The notes under the pieces: generated by a model
Seen by the model: only the letters and a program-made list of their open reading frames with translations
What the model was told of the DNA's origin: nothing
Database searches by the model: none
Made by a program: the position numbers and the translations under genes
Source: Owenia fusiformis
Taxonomy: Eukaryota; Annelida; Polychaeta; Sabellida; Oweniidae
Length of the DNA: 64,000 bases
NCBI GenBank assembly: GCA_903813345.2
Contig: CAIIXF020000005.1
Coordinates: 36,893,375-36,957,374 of the forward strand
Reading direction: 5' to 3'
Shown here: positions 50,201-62,200 of the stretch, piece by piece
Numbering within the stretch: the stretch's first letter is position 1
Layout of the letters: each line of letters starts with the position of its first letter

Positions 50201-53200
50201 GAAACTCTCTGAATTGAGTAATTCAACAAATTATAAGCTGCCAGCAAAACATCACAAGCTGTTAGAGGAATCAGCTAAAGCCCCCCTCAGATATTTATCA
50301 CACACAGAATGGCTGCTAGGGGCAACAGGTAAAATTGTAGCAGAAAAATTCCCTGACAATGAGGATTTGATTAATTTGTTGTCTACAGCTTCTACAATGG
50401 TCAACAAAGCAACCAGAGATACTGTTTCAAACATTACCAATGTGATTCTAACACAGAGGGATCGTATCAGTTCCAAATTCAGAAGATCTGATGCGGAATC
50501 ACTAAGGAATCTCCCAATTGATACGACCTACTTATACCCAGAGCCTCAATTAAAAACAATTTGTGAAGGCTCTGATAGATCCAAAACTTCTAAAGCTCTA
50601 CAGGATCTGGCTTCAAACTGGAAAAAGCCCAAAAACGACAACAACAACTATTCAGCTAAAAACAGCTATAACAGAAATAATAACAGAGGCAATTATCACA
50701 ACAACAACAACAGAGGAAATTACAACAATAACAGAGGAAACCACAACAATAGAGGCAATTACAACAATGACAGAGCCTCTACATCAACTAAAGACAATAA
50801 CAACAAACAAAAGAAGCGAAAATGACACTCACAGTTTAACTGTAACCCAGCCCTGCCTCCCCCTATTCTCACCTACAGCCCAGCTGGGACCAGTGGGAGG
50901 CAGAATTCAACAACACAAACACAACTGGGAACTCATTACCAAGGATCAATGGATCCTAAACATAGTAAAACATGGATATGCTCCAGAATTAACAGCAACA
51001 CCACCAATGACAAACCTATTCAACAGGTTCGAATCGGCGTCAAAAAGAAAATCCCAACTTTTTCAAGAAATAGTAGAAAAATTACTTCAAAAACAAGCAG
51101 TGGAACTAGTAAAAAACAACACTATAGGACACTACAGCATAATCTTCTTAAGACAGAAACCAAACGGAGACTACAGACCTATAATAGACCTGTCTCTCCT
51201 CAACAAGTATCTAACTTGTCCAAAATTCAAGATGGAAACAACTGCAAAAATTTCCAGTGCTCTTCAAATAGGCGAGTGGGCTACCTCCATAGACTGTCGG
51301 GACGCCTATTTCCATGTACCAATAGCCAAAAACTTCAGGAAATACCTCAGATTTGTGATAAACAATCAAGTGTATCAGTTCAAAACACTCCCATTCGGGA
51401 TGTCAACCAGCCCTTACGTCTTTACAAGGATAACGTTGGCAATTGGGGCATTCCTACATTTCCAAGGAATAACAATACACATGTACCTCGACGATTGGCT
51501 CATACGAGCCTCATCTGCCCAACAGTGCCTCATATGGACTCAAACAGTAATAACTGTGATGGAAAAATTGGGACTGATAATCAACTTCGAAAAATCAGAA
51601 CTTACCCCAACTCAAAACTTCAAATACATAGGCTCACAATACAACCTAGCCTTGGGACTTGTATATCCACCTCAAGACAGGATCCAAAAGATCCTAGAAA
51701 TCTCTCATCTATTCATCAACTCTCTACACCAACCAGCGAGACATTGGATGAAACTACTAGGCCTGCTGGCCTCTGCGGAGAAAAACATACCCTGGGGAAG
51801 GCTACACATGAGACCGATACAACAATGTCTAGCCAATCAAATGTCCCATTTACAATCCCTAGAGACTCCTATTTACATAAATCAGGAGGTAATACACACC
51901 TTGAAATGGTGGATGGACAAAAACAATCTTTCACAGGGCCAACCATTAGGGATGTTTACCCCAGATCACACAATTTTCACAGATGCATCAGAGACAATGT
52001 GGGGTGCACACATGGACACAGTGGAGATAAATGGATTCTGGTCCCCTACAGAGAGGAACAATCACATAAATTGGCTGGAACTAGCAACAGTACTGAAAGC
52101 TCTACACAAACTAAATCACCTTCTAGTACCCCAAGCAAAAATTCTCTTTTGCCTGGACAACACCACAGCATTGAGTTACATAAACAAACAAGGCGGGACA
52201 AAATCGAAACAGCTTCTGACCCTGAGCCAAGAAATCCTAAATTGGTGCAAGGATCATCAAATCAACATAAAAGCAAAACACATAGCAGGATCCCTAAACC
52301 GACGAGCAGATGCTCTATCTCGGAACAGAATAGTCAACACAGAATGGTCTCTACTCCCACGAATTGTGCAATCACTGTGGCAGATATGGGAAACTCCCCA
52401 CATAGATATGATGGCAACATGTCACAACAACAAATTACCACTGTACGTATCCCCAGTCCCAGACCAAAACAGCTGGGGAACAGATGCAATGTCAATGTCA
52501 TGGAACAATCTGAATTTCTACATATTTCCACCAACAAGCATGATGGACAAAGTCTTGACAAAAATGAAAACACACACCTGCGAAGCCATAATGATAGTTC
52601 CAAAATGGCCAAATCAACCTTGGTTCGCTCAGTTACTGGATCTACTAGTAGACCATCCAAGAACTCTACCAACATCTCCAAAGCTTCTAAAGATGCCAAA
52701 CACAAGCATGTTTCATCAAACTCCAGAAATATTTGCTCTTCACGCCTGCAAATTGTCAACGACTCCCTCAAAAAACAAGGATTTTCTTCAGAAGTGTCTT
52801 CTAGAATATCAGAATCATCTAGAAGGAAATCAACAAATAAACTCTATGATTCCAGGTGGAACACCTTCACTCTTTGGTGTGAAGAACGGGATACAAATCC
52901 ATGCCAAACAGATATACCTCTAGTGGCAGAATTCCTTCTCTACCTACACAAGACAAAGAAATTCTCTATTCCAACTATAGAAGGCTATAGGACAGCTATC
53001 AACACAGTACTAAAGAAGTCTTCAGATATAGACCTCACTGACAATTCACTAATAGGAGATCTTATTAGATCCTTCAAACTAGAAAATGTAATACCTAAAA
53101 ACATTATTCCCAAATGGAATTTAGTGTTCGTTCTAAATGCACTAACAAGAGCACCATTTGAACCCATGGCCACAGCTGAATTAAAGTTCACAACATGGAA

Positions 53201-56200
53201 AACTCTATTCCTGCTACTCATGGCTTCGGGCAAGAGAAGAAGTGATATTCATGCACTGGACTTCAGACGTCTAAAATGGTCAGAAAACAGGGATCAAGTG
53301 ACTATGTATCCCTTTATAGGTTTTTTGCCTAAATCACTATCAGCTGCGGAAGGAGAATCTCGTTTTCAACCAATCTCCATAAAAGCTCTTTCCTCTTTCG
53401 TGGATAAAGATTCACCTGACAGGAAACTTTGCCCTCTGAGAGCCTTACGCTTTTACCTACAAGCCACAGTCGCTAGAAGAGGAAACAGGAATAGACTTTT
53501 TATTCCATTTAAGCCTGGATACGATGGAGATATACACATTAACACTATCTCATCTTGGGTGAAAAATCTGATCTTGTATACATACAAAAATTCACAAGAA
53601 TCAGATTACAGGATCGACTCCATTAAACCCCACGAAACCAGGGCCCTTTCTGCAAGTCTAGCTGTTCAAGCAAACTTATCAGTGGCCGCAGTTCTCAAAG
53701 CATGCTCATGGGCAAATCACAACACATTTACCAGCTTCTACCTCAGAGATACATCAGTGATTGAGGGAGAACTGCGGAAACTGGGTCCTATGATGATTGC
53801 AGGCACCCTGTACGACATATAACTTCAACATTACAGTAGGGTGAGTTCAAAACCTGTTTTCATCAAACATTCTTATTTATTTATTAGAATTAAATTCAGA
53901 ATGTTTCTACTCATGGTTTGTGGGGCCCTCTGGTTATTACTGAATTCACCCACCACCTTTTGGCTACATTCAGGCAATTAATTGAGAGGTGGGATGTGTA
54001 ATAATACTGGGAAAATCCTTTTTAAATTGATTTTCCTGTTTATAAACATACCCACCTCTCAATTACCAAAGTCCCACCCAACCTCCCCGCTATTCACTAG
54101 GGGGAATAGGGAAATTGAGGACCTCAGCACGTGTACTTACTAGTTTTATACTTAGTTGGACGCGTCCAAGTTAATGTCATCAGTAAAAACCAGAGGGGTG
54201 TTAGGATACCATATGTTAGATTGCAAAGGAATCTAAGGCAATTAATTGAGAGGTGGGTATGTTTATAAACAGGAAAATCAATTTAAAAAGGATTTTCCCA
54301 ATTTGCACTAATACCTCATTACAAGCTACTGTAACTTTAAGCTTCAATCCTAATGATAACAATTACTACATTCATAATTACATACAGCCTCAACATTTAG
54401 TATAATGGCCTTATTAACCAGTTTATGACTCGCATTGTGATTCTGCTTATGGTAGTTAAGCCTACCTGCACACAACCAGTCACATGATCAGTCACATGAC
54501 ATGTTGAAGTATTTGAGAAATTGTTACACCATGCTGACATCAATATAATGCTATACTGTATATTTTTTTTACTGTGATAACATCGATATACAATATTTGT
54601 AATACATTCATGGGCGTAGCGCTATTTTTCTAAGTAGTACGCCGCCACCACAGGAACAAGAGCTGAGTGAATTAAAAAACAATCATTCTGGGAAAATTTT
54701 GAAATTTGGTTGTATTTGGAGTGAATTTGCAACCATCTGGTACGCCTGTGAGTACCCAGCGTACCGGGCTCTACGCCCATGACATTTCAGGTATTCTTGT
54801 ACAGCCAGTATTAAATTCACTGAAAACTATTATATTTTTGAGACATTGAAGCTAGTTTCAGTTATTTTAAATAAACTTGGGATACCTTTGTTATATTTCC
54901 TACACCCAGGTCCCAGGGACTATCCTTATTATTGAAGTTTCATATTTTGTGTTTTTTATTGCTCGTCAGTTTGTTCACATGATGAATATTTTAGTTTTAC
55001 AATCATTTTTTGTTTGCTTATGTTGTAAACAGGAAAAAGACTCACCAACCGTGGTAAGCTTGTTTATAACACCATGTATTTTTTATTTGTATCTTCATGT
55101 GTAAATGTACCCAACATGCATTTGTGATATACATGTATCTAACATATGTTGGTATACATTGTGATATACATGTATCCTACTTAAGGTACATGTACAGGGT
55201 GGGCCAAAAAAACACCACTTTTTTTTTCAAGACACGACAACTTTTTTATTTTCCAACCTACATACCCCAAATTTTGCAGTTATATAGTGCCGGGGGTTCT
55301 TAGTAATAATATAATATAACAAATCCTTCAACTAAGATTATATTGGATCTAAAAGGGAAGTTCAATTGGTCCGCCACCCTAATTGATGATATATTTTAGG
55401 TTTTAGTCGCCTTGCTGATATAGCAGTATCAATGAAATGTTAGCTAAGTTTTTTTCAACCTGTCTTAATTGTCAGCTTTAGTTGAGCAATTTTCTAGATT
55501 GGGTGCCTTCATACAATCTCCTGGAGACCTTCCCATACCCTATACTCACTGGGGTTTGCATCAGGGCTATTAACTTGGCGATCATCAGGCCGTATCAGTT
55601 CAGGAACATTTCGCAAATTATGCTCATTTTCACGGCACACCACATGTTTAAGTGAGACGCTGGTGACATATTTTACTCAATTAAGAGTGTATAATTGATG
55701 GTTCCTGGCTAGATAACAACCTCAAGTTTCATTTGGTATGCAAATTATGATTTTGTATCAAAAATTAAAAAAGTTATAGCATTTTGAAAAAAAAGTGGCA
55801 TTTTTTTGGCCCACCCTGTATATCACTAACAAATGTTAGGTACATTGTACATATCATTATGTTAGTGATATATGTTTTGATATACCGTAAATGTATGTTT
55901 GTGGTGTTTACCCTACATATGTTTGATGATATATGTACATATGCCCTACATATGCTTATAATATACATCTACATGACACATGTTTGTGATTTACATGTTC
56001 CCTACATATGTTTTTGATATCTATGTACCCAACATATATTAGTGATATAAATATATCTTACATATGTTAGTGATATTCATGATGTAATATATCCTACATA
56101 CATATGATATGTTTGTGATATATACATTATGTTCATATATCCTACTTATGTTTGGGTAACCTACAATTATATCAACTGTTAAATATTTTTTGCTTGTGTT

Positions 56201-59200
56201 TACATATTGTTTTAGTAACCTTTTTGAATGAACATACTTTTTGTGTACAATTTCATCATAATAGGTTTTGTTGAAATGTTTTACAGATGATTTAACTTGG
56301 TTGTTTGCTTACATTCAATATTTATATATTTGATTGCCTGGTGTATCCTGGTGTTTCTAATCCTGGTGTGATCCTGTAATCCATTTTATATAATATTAGT
56401 TTTTCAATGTACAAAACACTGTACATATCCTTGAATTGTATGACATGTATCTAAGATCAAAAGAAACTAATGCCATAGTTACATTTGATCTAAGGCAACC
56501 ATCCGATGGCCCTAGCTTCCCAAAATCGAGAGAAATATTCAACATAAAAGATAAGCCGTACGATGTCGATTTTCTATATCAATTTTGTGAAGCTACAGCT
56601 GAGGCTTAAATATTGACATGTCAAAATGTGTTATACGAGTACATATGTTTGATCTCTCTCAGTTGGAAGAAAAGAGATGTACATTGGCCCAACATTTCTT
56701 TCAACATATATTAGGTCCTTATTTCTTATGTCCTCCATGGCATGATTACAATATATAATATTGTTTACTTTGTGGCATGTTCTATGACAGTTGTCATTAC
56801 GAATGCATGCATGGGTATTCCACTTGTCTGGTGTATTATTATTGTTGTACAGTTGTCAGGATGATATAATCGAAGCAAAGTCACTAATTAATCTTGAACT
56901 ATCACTTTAATACTTAGAGAATGAGTATTAAATTGTTCAATTAAGCTCATTGTCTCAGTTCATATGTGCTCTATTTAATAGTATGGGATTCTATTTGCCA
57001 AGGATACATTCAAGATATCTGCTAGTATGTGAGCTCACAAAGTGACTTATTTTTACACTTACCATCAAACCACTTAGAATATAAGGTGACCCAGAATATT
57101 TGACACAAGACAATATTGTCACTGTCTAGTGGTTCTGTACAACAGCTCTGTACTTTTAGTCTATTGACTCTAAACAGCTGTACATTTGGTGGCCCATATT
57201 TAACATTGGTGGCCTTTGTTTAACATTCGTGGCAACATCTTTAGCATTTGTAATACTTGTGCTTCAGATGACTCGGATGGAAGTGTTTCAGTTGAGAACT
57301 TTGCTAAACATGTGCAGACTTCACATGCTGATGGGGATGCTGGATTTGCACAGGAATATGAGGTGAGCAAATCATTTTGTTGAGAGAGTTGTAACAAACA
57401 GAGTTTCTTCATGCAGCATGGCTATTGTATAGGTGCGCAGAAGCATGGCCTAAAATTAAAGCAAATCCTAAACCATACTGTACTACAGAGTCATGGTTTA
57501 ATATGAACACTGCAGGAGATTCATACTGGTGAGATGTTGATTATTAATTTGATATGAACATTTCTTAAGATGCATACTGGCGAGATGTGTGTGATTGATT
57601 TGATATGAGCATTTCTTTAGATTCATAGTGGAGAGATGCGTGTGTTTGATTTGATGTGAACATTTCTTGAGATTCATACTGGAGAGATGCATGTGATTGA
57701 TTTGATGTGAACATTTCTTGAGATTCATACTGGAGAGATGATTTGATTGATTTGATATGAACCTTTTTTAGATTCATACTGGAAAGTTGTGTGATTGATT
57801 TGATATGAACATTTCTTGATCTTCATACTGGAAAGATGTGTATGATTGATTTGATATGAACCTTTCTTTAGATTCATACTGGACAGGTGAGTGTGATAGA
57901 TTTGATGTGAACATTTCTTTGGATTCACACTGGAGAGATGTGTGTAATTGATTTGATATTGAACATTTCCTGAGATTCATACTGGAGAGACATGTGTGAC
58001 TGATTCAATATGAACATTTCATGAAATTTGTATTGTAGCGGCAGCAGTTGATTTGAAATGAATGTTACATTAGATCAACAACGGTGAAACAAAGTAGTTC
58101 ATTTGACATTGACATGGGTGTTTCATAAAATCCATACTGGTGAGACATATTAGACTATCTTCTCTTACATATTACAGGAGATCCATGCTGGAGTGAAGCA
58201 TGACTACACTACAGCCCACTCTAATGACCCTGATAACAAGAGCAAGAACAGATACATTAACATATTATCATGTGAGTATAGTGGCAGAAACTACCTTCAA
58301 TATGAATATATGTATTTAGTTGGTTCGTGGCCTAAAGAGACATGTACGAGTAATATTGTGTACTGTATACACTGTACTCCTAAATGTGCTGTAATTATTA
58401 CATATACCCACGTTGTGTTCTAGATGATCATAGCAGAGTGGAACTAAAGCCAGTGCTGGGCAGACAGAAACATAGTGACTACATCAACGCTAACTATGTA
58501 GATGTAAGTAAAACATAGTGACTACATCAACGCTAACTATGTAGATGTAAGTAAAACATAATGACTACATCAACGCTAACTATGTAGATGTAAGTCAAAA
58601 CATAATGACTACATCAATGCTAACTATGTAGATGTAAGTAAAACATAATGACTACATCAATGCTAACTATGTAGATATAAGTAAAACATAATGACTACAT
58701 CAACGCTAACTATGTAGATGTAAGTAAAACATAATGACTACATCAATGCTAAATATGTGGATATAAAACATAATGACTACATCAACGCTAAGTATGTGGA
58801 TATAAAACATAATGACTACATCAACGCTAACTATGTAGATGTAAGTAAAACATAATGACTACATCAATGCTAACTATGTAGATGTAAGTAAAACATAATG
58901 ACTACATCAATGCTAACTATGTAGATGTAAGTAAAACATAATGACTACACCAATGCTAACTATGTAGATGTAAGTCAAAACATAATGACTATATCAACGC
59001 TAACTATGTAGATGTAAGTAAAACATAGTGACTACATCAACACAAACTATGTAGATGTAAGTAAAACATAATGACTACATCAACGCTAACTATGTAGATG
59101 TAAGTAAAACATAATGACTACATCAATGCTAACTATGTAGATGTAAGTAAAACATAATGACTACATCAACGCTAACTATGTAGATGTAAGTACAACATAA

Positions 59201-62200
59201 TGACTACATCAACGCTAACTATGTAGATGTAAGTCAAAACATAATGACTACATCAATGCTAACTATGTAGATGTAAGTAAAACATAATGACTACATCAAT
59301 GCTAACTATGTAGATATAAGTAAAACATAATGACTACATCAACGCTAACTATGTAGATGTAAGTAAAACATAATGACTACATCAATGCTAACTATGTAGA
59401 TGTAAGTAAAACATAATGACTACATCAATGGTAACTATGTAGATGTAAGTCAAAACATAATGACTATATCAATGCTAACTATGTAGATGTAAGTAAAACA
59501 TAGTGACTACATCAACGCTAACTATGTAGATGTAAGTAAAACATAATGACTACATCAACGCTAACTATGTAGATGTAAGTAAAACATAATGACTACATCA
59601 ATGCTAACTATGTAGATGTAAGTTAAACATAATGACTACATCAACGCTAACTATGTAGATGTAAGTAAAACATAATGACTACATCAACGCTAACTATGTA
59701 GATGTAAGTCAAAACATAATGACTATATCAATGCTAACTATGTAGATGTAAGTAAAACATAATGACTACATCAATGCTAACTATGTAGATGTAAGTAAAA
59801 CATAATGACTACATCAACGCTAACTATGTAGATGTAAGTAAAACATAATGACTTCATCAATGCTAAATATGTGGATATAAAACATAATGACTACATCAAC
59901 CCTAAATATGTGGATGTAAGTAAAACATAATGACTACATCAATGCTAAATATGTGGATATAAAACAAAATGACTACATCAACGCTAACTATGTAGATGTA
60001 AGTAAAACATAATGACTACATCAATGCTAAATATGTGGATATAAAACATAATGACTACATCAACGCTAAATATGTGGATGTAAGTAAAACATAATGACTA
60101 CATCAATGCTAAATATGTGGATATAAAACATAATGACTACATCAACGCTAACTATGTAGATGTAAGTAAAACATAATGACTACATCAATGCTAAATATGT
60201 GGATATAAAACAATGACTACATCAATGCTAAATATGTGGATGTAAGTAAACCATAATGACTACATCAATGCTAAATATGTAGATGTAAGTAAAACATTGT
60301 GACTACATCAACGCTTAATATGTGAATGTAAGTAAAACATAATGACTACATTAGAGTGAGAAAAATAAGCTATTTCTGTGCATAGCAAATGTATCCCCTC
60401 ACTTTGTAACCCTATGGGCATATACATTCAGACTGGTCAAATTGTTGTAGTCACAGCATTGCTGACACAAATATCTCTTTGGCTAATTTGTTCGCAATGT
60501 TTTTTGATATAGTGGACAGTTTGAATTCATACCACGCATTTTGCTCAATGTCAGTGACTTAAGATAAGAAACAACGAATAATAAAGCAGTATGATATCAG
60601 TATTTTATTAGTACATTCATTGTCTATTTTGATTCTTTCAGGGTTTTCACAAACCACGTGCCTACATTGCCACACAGGGTCCTCTCCCTCATACATTTGC
60701 AGACTTCTGGCGCATGGTTTGGGAGCAGAACTCATATGTTATCATTATGATAACTAATCTCATGGAACGGGGAAGGGTAAGTCATAATATATTTTTGGTG
60801 ACATGTGACAAGTGTTGACATTGTTATAGTCTCCAACTTTTTTGTGGACAGTGTTCGGCGGACAGTGTTGAGCATTCTGGGTAATTTAAATGTCAGCCAT
60901 TTTGAATATCAAGTGTCTTGTTTTCTTCATAATCATGAAGTGATCTTATAACTCACTAAGGACACAACTATAATATTGAATGTACACCATTTGCTTGATT
61001 CCTTCAGGCATTCAGCCTTGGATTGTTGGATTATTCATAAAAGTACTGTATGTAATATTTTCTCTGTCTCCAGCGCAAGTGCGACCAGTACTGGCCCGAT
61101 GACGCCGCAGAGACATATGGGTTCCTCCAGGTGAAACTTCTTAACACATACGTGTTAGCGCATTCTACTATGAGACAATTCACACTGAGGAACACTAAAA
61201 TAAGAAAGGTAAAAATTGTTGAACTTGTTGCTTTATATGAACTAACATGTGATAATGTTAACATGAGCTCTACTTGTTGCGAACAACACCCACATGTTAA
61301 ATTATCATAGATGTCTGCTTCTATCATGGCTAATTTGTTCAAGTCCTTTTATTAATAAGTGTCATCAATGTGTTTCTCAAGTTCTCAGTGAGGACCTGTA
61401 TTGCCATCTTCCAATGGAAATCTGCTCCAAATCCCCTTTAACAACTCTAGTGCATTGCCTTTGTTTTGATATCCAAAACTGCAAAGAACAATGTTAAAAG
61501 AGAGTGTATTTGATATTTGCAGAAGGGTCCCTCTTCAGAGAGGCTGGTCTACCAGTTCCACTATACAGACTGGCCTGACCATGGAGTTCCAGACTTCACA
61601 TTACCAGTGTTGGACTTTGTTAAGAAATCCCAGGCTGCAAACCCAGACAATGCTGGGCCTGTTGTCATACATTGCAGGTAATGCTTTAATACATTGTACT
61701 TGCGGGTAATATTGTTTTATCATTATACATTGCAGGTTATGTTGTCATACATTGCAGGTAATATTGTCATACATTGCAGGTAATGTTGTTACACATTGCA
61801 GGTAATATTGTCATACATTGCAGATAATGTTGTCATACATTGCAGGTTATGTTGTTACACATTGCAGGTAATATTGTCATACATTGCAGGTAATGTTGTT
61901 ACACATTGCAGGTAATATTGTCATACATTGCAGATAATGTTGTCATACATTGCAGGTTATGTTGTTACACATTGCAGGTAATATTGTCATACATTGCAGA
62001 TAATGTTGTCATACATCGAGGTAATGTTGTTACACATTGCAGGTAATATTGTCATACATTGCAGGTAATGTTGTTACACATTGCAGATAATATTGTCATA
62101 CATTGCAGATAATGTTGTCATACATTTCAGGTAATTTGATTTGCCATTTGAAATATTAAGAGAATGTCATTATTTCAAGTTTTTTTTGTGATGAGTTTAT

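Larger units (their letters stand above)
48795..54300 (+). mobile_element. Full-length DIRS-type tyrosine-recombinase retrotransposon
   Basis: 5506 bp, in RPTP intron 13b, same orientation as the host gene. It has 149-bp inverted terminal repeats (48809-48957 and 54109-54257), outer extensions of 14 bp (left) and 43 bp (right), and an internal complementary region at 53973-54065. The first part of that region is complementary to the left end and the second part to the right end, meeting at 54007/54008. That layout defines DIRS elements, and the junction fixes the element ends. There is no target duplication, as expected. Three intact coding regions: gag-like, RT/RNase H/methyltransferase-like, and tyrosine recombinase. 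No stop or frameshift was seen, so it may be young or active. Confidence 0.95.

Noticed and set aside
58461-60352. CRISPR array
   Set aside because: Regular spacing, but there are no unique spacers; units are continuous copies of an exon end in a eukaryotic gene.
61031-61342. 103-aa - strand ORF
   Set aside because: Antisense shadow of RPTP exon 19 and its flanks.
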